Below are positions 1 to 5,414 of a DNA stretch of 8,811 nucleotides, piece after piece. Position 1 is the first letter of the stretch, and the number at the start of each line of letters is the position of its first letter. The notes below the pieces were generated by a model that saw only the letters and a program-made list of their open reading frames with translations, did no database searches and had not been told where the DNA came from. Source of the stretch: Candidatus Omnitrophota bacterium (GTDB lineage Bacteria; Omnitrophota; Gorgyraeia; Zapsychrales; JANLHA01); the NCBI GenBank assembly GCA_024653845.1, contig JANLHA010000313.1, forward strand, positions 1-8,811, given 5' to 3'. The position numbers and the translations under genes are program-made.

Positions 1-36
1 GTAAATTTTATTTTGAATGAGTTGCAAATCCATCAT
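1..36 (-). CDS. ORF6N-domain protein, N-terminal 12 codons only
   Basis: A minus-strand reading frame starts at a double ATG (36-34 and 33-31) and leaves the window at base 1. The visible residues are MMDLQLIQNKIY. From memory, this closely resembles the opening of ORF6N-domain proteins, which typically read LIQ-x-KIY followed by an IRG/VRG segment. ORF6N is a small DNA-binding-type domain, related in context to KilA-N, found in phage and in many bacterial accessory genes. The first ATG overlaps the TGA stop of a short upstream frame (ATGA, 36-33), which suggests translational coupling. There is no good Shine-Dalgarno sequence; only a weak purine run (AAGAA) lies upstream. Only twelve residues are visible, so the family call is tentative. 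It could also be another protein with a chance match. Confidence 0.5.
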   Translation of the reverse strand, partial: MMDLQLIQNKIY

Positions 37-125
37 CGTTGTTTCTTATCAAGGTTTTTTATTTTTCCATATTCACTGGTCGGCTCGCTGGCCATTTGAT
101 GTTGGGATATTGCTAATTCGTACAT
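33..125 (-). CDS. possible 30-aa leader ORF coupled to the ORF6N gene
   Basis: A 30-codon frame starts at ATG 125-123 (MYELAISQHQ...) and has an internal ATG at 95-93 (MASEPTSEYG...). It ends ...NLDKKQR with TGA at 35-33, and this stop overlaps the ORF6N start codon as ATGA. The overlap is the main reason to list it. It has no recognised family and no convincing Shine-Dalgarno at either ATG. It lies almost entirely in the sequence that does not resemble rlmN, so it probably came with the ORF6N gene. It could be a real leader peptide, the decayed end of an older gene, or a chance frame. Confidence 0.3.
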   Translation of the reverse strand: MYELAISQHQMASEPTSEYGKIKNLDKKQR

Positions 126-177
126 CACAATAAGTTTTGAGTTCTTCGAGAGAGAGATTGCGGATGTCTGTTTTCAT
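73..177 (-). pseudogene. rlmN: 5' remnant of rlmN (23S rRNA A2503 methyltransferase), truncated
   Basis: A 34-codon minus-strand frame starts at ATG 177-175, 26 bases after the accA stop, and ends at TGA 75-73. Its first 16 residues, MKTDIRNLSLEELKTY, match the typical opening of RlmN, the radical-SAM enzyme that methylates A2503 of 23S rRNA and A37 of some tRNAs. Intact RlmN proteins are about 340-380 residues long and continue with a segment ending in an RAKQI-like motif. Here the similarity stops at about base 130. The remaining residues (CDVRISNIPTSNGQRADQ) are not RlmN-like, and neither are the other two frames. The CxxxCxxC radical-SAM motif is absent from the visible DNA. Only 16 residues match, so the identity is probable rather than certain. 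The rest of rlmN might lie beyond the left edge. Confidence 0.5.
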
Positions 178-203
178 AGAAGGAACACTCACTGCGAGGG
201 AAA

Positions 204-1181
204 CTAAGGCTTCTCGACCGGCGGCTCAACAAACTTACCGATTTGGCGGAATTTTTGATAACGATTCTCTAAGAGTTCTTTTTTCGATAACGCCGAAAGC
301 TCCTTGATCGCCTTATTGATCAACTTCTTCAAATGATTTGCAACCGCTTCGGGGTTGCGGTGGGCCCCACCTGGCGGTTCAGGAACAATGTCATCGACAA
401 TTCCAAACTTCAAAAGATGTTCCGATGTCAATTTGAGAGCCTGGGCGGCATCCGGCGCTTTGACGCTGTTACGCCAAAGAATGGACGCACAGCCTTCCGG
501 CGAAATGACTGAATAGTAGGCATTCTGCAAAATGAACACACGATCGGCAATTCCCACACCCAACGCTCCACCGCTTCCTCCCTCGCCAATCACCGCGGCG
601 ACAATGGGAGTCGTGATTCCGACCATGTCTCGCAAATTGGAAGCAATGGCTTGCGCCTGACCTCGCTCTTCTGCGCCGACTCCCGGATAAGCTCCCGGAG
701 TATCAATTAATATCACAATGGGAAGATGAAATTTTTCCGCCATCCTCATCAATCGAATGGCTTTGCGATACCCTTCGGGGTGGGCGCATCCAAAATTACG
801 TTTGATATTTTCTTTGGTGTCTCGTCCCTTCTGATGCCCCATGATCACAACCTTGTATCCATTGATTTTCGCCAATCCTCCGACGAAAGCAAAGTCGTCC
901 GCGAACAAACGGTCGCCATGCAATTCCACAAAGTCCGACGTCATTAGGTGAATATAGTCCAACGTATAGGGCCTTGCCGGATGTCGCGCCAACTGCACGC
1001 GCTGCCAGTCCGTCAATTTTCCGTAAATTTCGTCCTTCATCTTATCGAGCTTTTGTTCTAAACGCTTGACCTCGGGTTCAAGATCAATTTTTTTGTCTGA
1101 ACCAAAATTTTTCAACTCTTCAATTTTGGCTTCAAGCTCGAGAATCGGTTTTTCAAAATCCAATCCACCAATAGCAACCAT
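204..1181 (-). CDS. accA: acetyl-CoA carboxylase carboxyltransferase subunit alpha
   Basis: AccA is the alpha subunit of the carboxyltransferase (with AccD) that moves the carboxyl group from carboxybiotin on AccB to acetyl-CoA. The product is malonyl-CoA, in the first committed step of fatty-acid synthesis in the cytoplasm. The protein has 325 residues, the usual length. It shows a helical N-terminus (LELEAKIEEL...), then RPYTLDYI, GDRLFADD, GHQKGRDTKENIKRNFG, HPEGYRKA, IDTPGAYPG, GEGGSGGALG (acyl-CoA/oxyanion region) and SVISPEGCASILWR, all hallmarks of the family. I chose ATG 1181-1179 over the in-frame TTG at 1187 because GGAG (1193-1190) lies 8 bases before the ATG but only 2 before the TTG. 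It follows the L,D-transpeptidase gene by 12 bases, and the Shine-Dalgarno begins directly after that gene's stop. No accD is in view. Confidence 0.97.
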   Translation of the reverse strand: MVAIGGLDFEKPILELEAKIEELKNFGSDKKIDLEPEVKRLEQKLDKMKDEIYGKLTDWQRVQLARHPARPYTLDYIHLMTSDFVELHGDRLFADDFAFVGGLAKINGYKVVIMGHQKGRDTKENIKRNFGCAHPEGYRKAIRLMRMAEKFHLPIVILIDTPGAYPGVGAEERGQAQAIASNLRDMVGITTPIVAAVIGEGGSGGALGVGIADRVFILQNAYYSVISPEGCASILWRNSVKAPDAAQALKLTSEHLLKFGIVDDIVPEPPGGAHRNPEAVANHLKKLINKAIKELSALSKKELLENRYQKFRQIGKFVEPPVEKP

Positions 1182-1189
1182 GCTCAAAT

Positions 1190-1193
1190 CTCC
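1190..1193 (-). promoter_or_regulatory. Shine-Dalgarno of accA (decides the start)
   Basis: GGAG immediately follows the TAA stop of the upstream gene (TAAGGAG) and sits 8 bases before ATG 1181. It favours that ATG over the TTG two codons earlier. Confidence 0.75.
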
Positions 1194-2009
1194 TTAATCG
1201 ACAATTGTGACTTTCGTTCCTTCGGGAACAATGCTATAAAGTTCTTCAGCTTCTTCATTGCGCATCCGAACACAACCCGCGGTCACCTGCTGGCCAATAG
1301 CATCGGGCTCAACGGTTCCATGAATCCCATATCCCGGCAAGTCAAACCCCATCCACCGCGTCCCCAAAACGTTCTCAGGGCTTTCGGGCGGGACCACAAT
1401 CCCCTTGTTAAACCAGACCGGATTCGGAAGCTTGGATGTGATCTTAAATTGCCCCACCGGTGTACTATTATTTTCTCCCGTCGAGACTCGATAGACTTTA
1501 ACAACATCTGTACCGTCTCTGAGAATCAAAATATTCTGGGATTTATCAACGTAAACGCTAAACGTTCCATTCCATATTCGCAATTTTTGTCCCAATCGAA
1601 TGACGTCACTTTTGAGATTATTACTTTTTTTAATAAGATCGACGGTGGTGTTGTATTTTTTAGCAATCTTGCCTAGCGTATCACCGCTGACCACTTGATG
1701 AACCACCGTTTTCCCAGGGACTTCCGCGTTCGAAAGCAACAACGTCATGTTCACATCTTCCAATTCTCTCTGGATGGCTGCAACATTATCAGCGTCAGGA
1801 TGATTGATCAAAATTTCTTGATAAGCTTCTTTGGCTTTGACCAAATTCCGTCCACGCTTGTAGTCATTGGCTTTCTGATAAAGCTCTTTGACCGCTGCTG
1901 ACGATGCGCTTTCAGCTTGAGGAAGGGTTTTGGTTCCTCGAGGATAAAACATCCAAACCCCCGCAATTCCAATGACAATGGCTCCAACAATCAAAACTTT
2001 CTTATTCAC
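1194..2009 (-). CDS. membrane-anchored TPR-LysM-YkuD L,D-transpeptidase
   Basis: This is a predicted L,D-transpeptidase of the YkuD family, which forms 3-3 peptidoglycan cross-links or attaches proteins to peptidoglycan outside the inner membrane. The 271 residues begin with an uncleaved-looking anchor (about 4-21, hydrophobic after MNKK). A TPR-like helical stretch follows (about 36-90, ANDYKRGRNLVKAKEAYQEIL). Next are a LysM peptidoglycan-binding domain (about 103-147, VSGDTLGKIAKKYN...IRLGQKLRIW) and the catalytic domain (about 150-270). The catalytic His is in GIHGT (H230) and the nucleophile Cys is in TAGCVRM (C246). The usual serine/histidine-glycine-cysteine context reads T-A-G-C here, a mild variation. 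The start codon is GTG, with a near-perfect AAGGAGG 7 bases upstream. It sits between the PAP2-like gene and accA in one likely operon. Confidence 0.92.
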   Translation of the reverse strand: MNKKVLIVGAIVIGIAGVWMFYPRGTKTLPQAESASSAAVKELYQKANDYKRGRNLVKAKEAYQEILINHPDADNVAAIQRELEDVNMTLLLSNAEVPGKTVVHQVVSGDTLGKIAKKYNTTVDLIKKSNNLKSDVIRLGQKLRIWNGTFSVYVDKSQNILILRDGTDVVKVYRVSTGENNSTPVGQFKITSKLPNPVWFNKGIVVPPESPENVLGTRWMGFDLPGYGIHGTVEPDAIGQQVTAGCVRMRNEEAEELYSIVPEGTKVTIVD

Positions 2010-2016
2010 CTGACAT

Positions 2017-2023
2017 CCTCCTT
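2017..2023 (-). promoter_or_regulatory. strong Shine-Dalgarno before a GTG start
   Basis: AAGGAGG, close to the full anti-Shine-Dalgarno complement, ends 7 bases before GTG 2009-2007 and fixes the start of the L,D-transpeptidase gene. It is the strongest ribosome site in the window. Confidence 0.85.
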
Positions 2024-2059
2024 CGTCTCGAGATCATCTCTAAGACGTAAAATGGTCAA

Positions 2060-2527
2060 TTAGGAAGGCATCCATAAGCGGTCAAGAACAATGGCCAATG
2101 AAGAACCCAGCAACGCTCCTACAAAAACTTGAATAGGCGTATGCCCAATGAGTTCTCGAAGTCGGTCCGCTTCGATTTTTCCTTTCCAATAAATATCGTC
2201 CAAAATCTTATTCAAAATTTCCGCCTGTTGACCCGTTTGACGTCGGACACCCTGAGCGTCAAACATCGTCACGAGCGCAAATGATGCGGACATGGCAAAT
2301 GCCACAGAATCAAATCCGATCTGAAGACCGCAAGCGGTCGCTAATGCCGCAACGCCGGCGGCATGGCTCGACGGCATTCCTCCTGAGCCAATGAACCAGC
2401 GGAAGTTGAAACGCCTCTCCTCAACAACACCAATGATCACCTTTAACAGTTGAGCCACAGCCCAACCGGACAGGGTGATCATCAGGATTTTATTATGAAT
2501 AATCGTAATGAAAACATTTTCAGTCAT
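2060..2527 (-). CDS. divergent PAP2 family (DUF212/YuiD-like) membrane protein
   Basis: This is a 155-residue integral membrane protein of the DUF212 family (divergent PAP2, YuiD-like), distantly related to acid phosphatase/vanadium haloperoxidase phosphatases. Visible features are a first hydrophobic helix (about 10-33, ending in AQLLKVIIG), the signature GSGGMPSSHAAGVAALAT (about 47-64), and MFDAQGVRRQTGQQAEILN. The C-terminal helix has GHTPIQVFVGALLGSSLAIVL. The SSH part resembles the PAP2 catalytic motif, but a lipid-phosphatase activity is unproven for this family. I chose ATG 2527 because a TATAAT promoter at 2564-2569 puts transcription start near 2557, downstream of the alternative TTG at 2584. 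There is no clear Shine-Dalgarno. It is the first gene of the transcript that continues 50 bases later into the L,D-transpeptidase and accA. Confidence 0.9.
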   Translation of the reverse strand: MTENVFITIIHNKILMITLSGWAVAQLLKVIIGVVEERRFNFRWFIGSGGMPSSHAAGVAALATACGLQIGFDSVAFAMSASFALVTMFDAQGVRRQTGQQAEILNKILDDIYWKGKIEADRLRELIGHTPIQVFVGALLGSSLAIVLDRLWMPS

Positions 2528-2532
2528 AGAAA

Positions 2533-2561
2533 TTGACGCCGCGGGGCTTGTATGATAGGTT
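2533..2561 (+). promoter_or_regulatory. candidate sigma70-type promoter of comM
   Basis: TTGACG (2533-2538), a 17-base spacer, then TAGGTT (2556-2561). The -35 is 5 of 6 to consensus and the -10 is weak. Transcription would start near 2568, giving a leader of about 70 bases to ATG 2638. It lies back to back with the opposing promoter. Confidence 0.4.
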
Positions 2562-2563
2562 AT

Positions 2564-2591
2564 ATTATAAGTTTTACCCCCCAAAAAGCAA
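2564..2591 (-). promoter_or_regulatory. candidate promoter of the PAP2-ldt-accA operon
   Basis: Read on the minus strand, TTGCTT (2591-2586), a 16-base spacer, then a perfect TATAAT (2569-2564). Transcription would begin about 30 bases before ATG 2527. The -35 is only 3 of 6, and the spacer contains a run of six G. Confidence 0.55.
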
Positions 2592-2637
2592 GATTTTTCC
2601 CCGATTCTCCCTTTGCATTTCCCCCAACAAGTTCATT

Positions 2638-4161
2638 ATGTTAGCCAAAACTTATTCATACGGAATTATCGGATTAGACGCCTATCCCATCTGCATTGAA
2701 GTGGATGTCTCATCGGGACTACCCACCACGGTGATCGTAGGGCTTCCTGACAATGCGGTCAGAGAAAGCAAGGAACGCGTTCGCACCGCCATCAAAAATA
2801 GCGGATATGATTATCCGTTAGGACGAATCACCATCAATCTCTCGCCTGCGGACGTTAAGAAAGAAGGACCTTCTTTCGATTTGGCCATGGCCATAGGCAT
2901 TTTGGCGGCGACTGAACAAATTCCCCTCTTGCATCTTTCTCGATTCGTCTTTTTAGGAGAACTTTCTCTGGATGGCAACATCCGTGCAATTCCCGGAGTT
3001 TTGCCTATTGCCATGTCCATCGACCAAGATTTTTCTGGTCTCATCGTCGCCGAGAACAATGCAAAAGAAGCCTGTCTTTCCCGTCGCTTGAACATATTTG
3101 CCGCAAAATCCTTAAAAGAGGTTGTTTATCTCATGAGTCAGGCCGAAATGCCGCTACCTTCTTATACGCCAATACAAGCTCCCAACAAAAAGACATCCGA
3201 CCCCATGATTGATTTCTCCGACGTCAAAGGACAAAACAGCGTCAAAAGAGGGTTAGAAATTGCGGCTTCGGGTGGACACAATGTACTTTTGATCGGCCCG
3301 CCTGGAAGCGGCAAAACCATGCTCGCCCGACGGGTGACCACCATTCTTCCCTCCATGACATTGGAAGAATCCATCGAGTTGACCAAAATTCATTCGGTGA
3401 TGGGCCTCATCTTACCAGAACAGGGGTTGCTCCAAGACCGCCCTTTTCGCTCTCCTCACCACAGCGCTTCAAGTGTCGCTCTCGTCGGAGGAGGATCAAT
3501 TCCCAAGCCTGGCGAAGTCACTTTAAGCCATCATGGAGTCCTTTTCTTAGATGAGCTTCCCGAATTTAGCCGTTTTGCCTTAGAGTCCTTGCGCCAGCCG
3601 CTAGAAGATCATTGCGTGACGGTTGCACGCGCGTCTCGAACTTTGAATTTCCCTTCTCAGTTCATGTTAGTTGCGGCAATGAACCCATGTCCCTGCGGAT
3701 GGGCGAATGATCCTCGTCGCAGGTGCAAATGCAATCAAGAACAAATCCAGCGATACGTGTCGAAAATTTCCGGACCCCTCCTAGACAGGATCGACATTCA
3801 CCTCGAAGTGCCTTCACTCATGTCTTCACAACTGCTCAATCATACTCCCAGTGAAAATTCTTCCCAAATCCGAGAACGTACCTGCCAAGGACGTCGTGTC
3901 CAACAAGAGCGTTTTAGCGGCACCTCGATTGTCGCCAATGCCCAAATGAATCCTCGACAGATCAAATCTTTTTGTCGACTCAACCCTGAAGGTCAAGAGT
4001 TGATCAAAAAAGCAATTGAAGAACTCCATTTATCCGCTCGAGCTTATGACAAAATCTTGAGAGTGGCCAGAACCATTGCAGATTTGGCGGAAGAAGAGAA
4101 CATCGGCGCTGATCACATCAGCGAGGCGATCCAATATCGTTTTTTGGATCGACAGAAATGA
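2638..4161 (+). CDS. comM: ComM/YifB family Mg-chelatase-like AAA+ ATPase
   Basis: ComM/YifB proteins are AAA+ ATPases related to magnesium chelatase and MCM helicases. ComM of Vibrio and Haemophilus is a hexameric branch-migration helicase that helps integrate transformed DNA. The 507 residues show an N-terminal ChlI-type domain (about 1-170, IVGLPDNAVRESKERV, ITINLSPADVKKEGPSFDL), Walker A GPPGSGKT (220-227), Walker B VLFLDE (301-306) and a four-Cys cluster MNPCPCGW...RRCKC (C351, C353, C363, C365). They also show GPLLDRIDI with the arginine-finger candidate R384 and the C-terminal lid domain (LSARAYDKILRVARTIADL). Length and motifs are complete. I chose ATG 2638 because family members begin with a short stretch before YSYGI-GLDA; the longer frame from 2533 overlaps the promoter. 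It is convergent with the lipoprotein gene, with only 20 bases between stops. Confidence 0.95.
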   Translation: MLAKTYSYGIIGLDAYPICIEVDVSSGLPTTVIVGLPDNAVRESKERVRTAIKNSGYDYPLGRITINLSPADVKKEGPSFDLAMAIGILAATEQIPLLHLSRFVFLGELSLDGNIRAIPGVLPIAMSIDQDFSGLIVAENNAKEACLSRRLNIFAAKSLKEVVYLMSQAEMPLPSYTPIQAPNKKTSDPMIDFSDVKGQNSVKRGLEIAASGGHNVLLIGPPGSGKTMLARRVTTILPSMTLEESIELTKIHSVMGLILPEQGLLQDRPFRSPHHSASSVALVGGGSIPKPGEVTLSHHGVLFLDELPEFSRFALESLRQPLEDHCVTVARASRTLNFPSQFMLVAAMNPCPCGWANDPRRRCKCNQEQIQRYVSKISGPLLDRIDIHLEVPSLMSSQLLNHTPSENSSQIRERTCQGRRVQQERFSGTSIVANAQMNPRQIKSFCRLNPEGQELIKKAIEELHLSARAYDKILRVARTIADLAEEENIGADHISEAIQYRFLDRQK

Positions 4162-4181
4162 TTCAGAAACCTTAAAAAACC

Positions 4182-4589
4182 TTAAGCCCCATCTCCCACT
4201 TTCCAATTTTGAGATTCGGGCTTGAAAACCCAATCAAAATTGGCAACTCCTAAGGGCACATAAGGACCGGCGAATTTGATTTCGCCATCTTTTTTATTAA
4301 TCACGACAAGGTATTCCCAAAAAGACTGATTAAAATCTTTGTTAGCAAATCCTACAAACCAATAATCCGGATAGTCATGCACCAAGACGGTGCTGATGAC
4401 TTGGCCGGAATTGAGATAATACTGTTTCTGAAATTCAGTATCGATCAATTGCTTTTGAGCAATGGTTTTGGCTTCCCATCCGTCAACACCATCGGCAAGA
4501 TTGATCGCTTGATAAGCTTTCTGAACATTACCTGCGCTGGCACATCCCATCATCATCAAAGAAAAAATGAGTAGAGTTGTTTTTTTCAT
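4182..4589 (-). CDS. small lipoprotein, unrecognised
   Basis: I do not recognise this 135-residue protein. MKKTTLLIFSLMMMGC is a lipoprotein signal: charged start, hydrophobic core and a lipobox ending M-M-G with Cys16. There is no Asp after the Cys, so outer-membrane sorting would be expected under E. coli-type rules. The mature part is mixed alpha/beta and aromatic-rich (HDYPDYWFVGFANKDFNQSFWEYLVVINKKDGEIKFAGPY), which looks like one compact domain. ATG 4589 is one base after the TGA of the upstream membrane-protein gene. Its Shine-Dalgarno AAGGA (7-base spacing) lies inside the last codons of that gene, so the two are very likely translationally coupled and probably act together. It is convergent with comM. 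Confidence 0.8.
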   Translation of the reverse strand: MKKTTLLIFSLMMMGCASAGNVQKAYQAINLADGVDGWEAKTIAQKQLIDTEFQKQYYLNSGQVISTVLVHDYPDYWFVGFANKDFNQSFWEYLVVINKKDGEIKFAGPYVPLGVANFDWVFKPESQNWKVGDGA

Positions 4590-4590
4590 T

Positions 4591-5343
4591 TCACAATCCT
4601 TTCTTTCTATTCTCTTCTCGACAAATCAATAAGAGAATCCATGCCAGCGTGGCTGGCAGTGCACCAAAGAGAAACATGACAGCGGGGAAAAACGGTCCTA
4701 GAGAAAGGTCCATCGCCGGAGCAAAGCTCACATACCAATAATAAAACATCCCCAATGTTAAAACGGGAAATATCCCGTAAAAAAGAATTCCTCGGCAACT
4801 CAACTTGATTGGAATCAAAAGGACCAATGAATAAAAAATGTACGGGGAGGCTTCTCCCCAGCGCTCCGCTCTCGAGAAGTCTCCTTCTCCAAAACTGATG
4901 AAATTCGGCTGCAGAATGCTCAAAAAATTGATGAACAATGAAGATAACGCGAAAAAAAGAACATAGGCTCGAAGAAGAATAGAGAATTTTGTCTTAGGGA
5001 AATCTTGCCCAAATAAACGCACCTGTTGTTGAACAGATGTTCCTTCCCGAAGATGACCGGCTTCTGTTTTTTTCTTTCCCTTCTCCAGATACTCGTCCTG
5101 ACCCGCCAGACATCGTTGATAATATTCCAACTGACTGCGAGCTGGGGCCTGACGAGGATCTTGGGGGTTGCTGTCCATCAACGCTTGCAGCGTCGCTTTT
5201 ATCAAAGGATCTTGTTGAATAACAGTTTCATATTCGTCAGAAAATGCTATCGAAAGTCCCCGATCATAAACCTCTTGCGCAGAGATTTCTTGATTGAGAT
5301 ACGCAGTTAATAGACTTAATAGCAGTTGGCGAGTGAGTGGCAT
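4591..5343 (-). CDS. predicted four-helix membrane protein, unrecognised
   Basis: I do not recognise this 250-residue protein. The first 115 or so residues are soluble, helical and charged (MPLTRQLLLSLLTAYLNQEISAQEVYDRGL...). The C-terminal half has about four hydrophobic segments (roughly 121-145, 167-182, 186-206, 215-241) and ends in a basic tail (REENRKKGL). This suggests an inner-membrane protein with a cytoplasmic N-terminal domain. I prefer ATG 5343. A longer frame from TTG 5367 would start inside the loop of a terminator hairpin, with its nearest purine run 12 bases away. Neither start has a good Shine-Dalgarno. It lies one base upstream of the lipoprotein gene and 71 bases downstream of the coiled-coil gene, behind a terminator. 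Expression may depend on read-through or an unseen promoter. Confidence 0.75.
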   Translation of the reverse strand: MPLTRQLLLSLLTAYLNQEISAQEVYDRGLSIAFSDEYETVIQQDPLIKATLQALMDSNPQDPRQAPARSQLEYYQRCLAGQDEYLEKGKKKTEAGHLREGTSVQQQVRLFGQDFPKTKFSILLRAYVLFFALSSLFINFLSILQPNFISFGEGDFSRAERWGEASPYIFYSLVLLIPIKLSCRGILFYGIFPVLTLGMFYYWYVSFAPAMDLSLGPFFPAVMFLFGALPATLAWILLLICREENRKKGL

Positions 5344-5350
5344 TTTAAAA

Positions 5351-5383
5351 GAAAAGGCAATTCCCAAAATTGAGAATTGCCTT
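5351..5383 (-). terminator. intrinsic terminator after the coiled-coil gene
   Basis: On the minus strand, AAGGCAATTC (5383-5374) pairs perfectly with GAATTGCCTT (5363-5354). Two more inner pairs (T-G and C-G) leave a six-base AATTTT loop. The 3' arm runs into TTTTCTTTT. The stem is AT-rich but long, and the layout is right for transcription leaving the gene that stops at 5415. It ends only about 10 bases before ATG 5343 of the next gene. Confidence 0.75.
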
Positions 5384-5414
5384 AAAAAATCGTCAATCCA
5401 TATGGATACCTAAG

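Noticed and set aside
70..100. possible recombination site (GC-rich TGGTC...TGGCCA stretch)
   Set aside because: The halves do not pair as an inverted repeat and do not match an integron attC core. It is kept only as part of the unexplained segment near the rlmN break.
726..947. 73-codon plus-strand frame inside accA
   Set aside because: It is a shadow of the highly conserved AccA coding strand, with no independent support.
2025..2046. imperfect inverted repeat between the PAP2-like gene and ldt
   Set aside because: The arms are interrupted and the apex leaves almost no loop. It is not convincing as a terminator or operator.
2533..2637. 35-residue N-terminal extension of ComM
   Set aside because: It is not family-like, overlaps the promoter region and would start upstream of the predicted transcript start. 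ATG 2638 gives the normal N-terminus.
4162..4186. possible terminator between comM and the lipoprotein gene
   Set aside because: Only a five-base AT stem (CTTAA/TTAAG) is present, without a T-tract; it is too weak to call.
5396..5407. 12-base perfect palindrome ATCCATATGGAT after the coiled-coil gene
   Set aside because: It is a single copy with no loop and no repeated partner. It could bind a dimeric protein, but nothing supports that.
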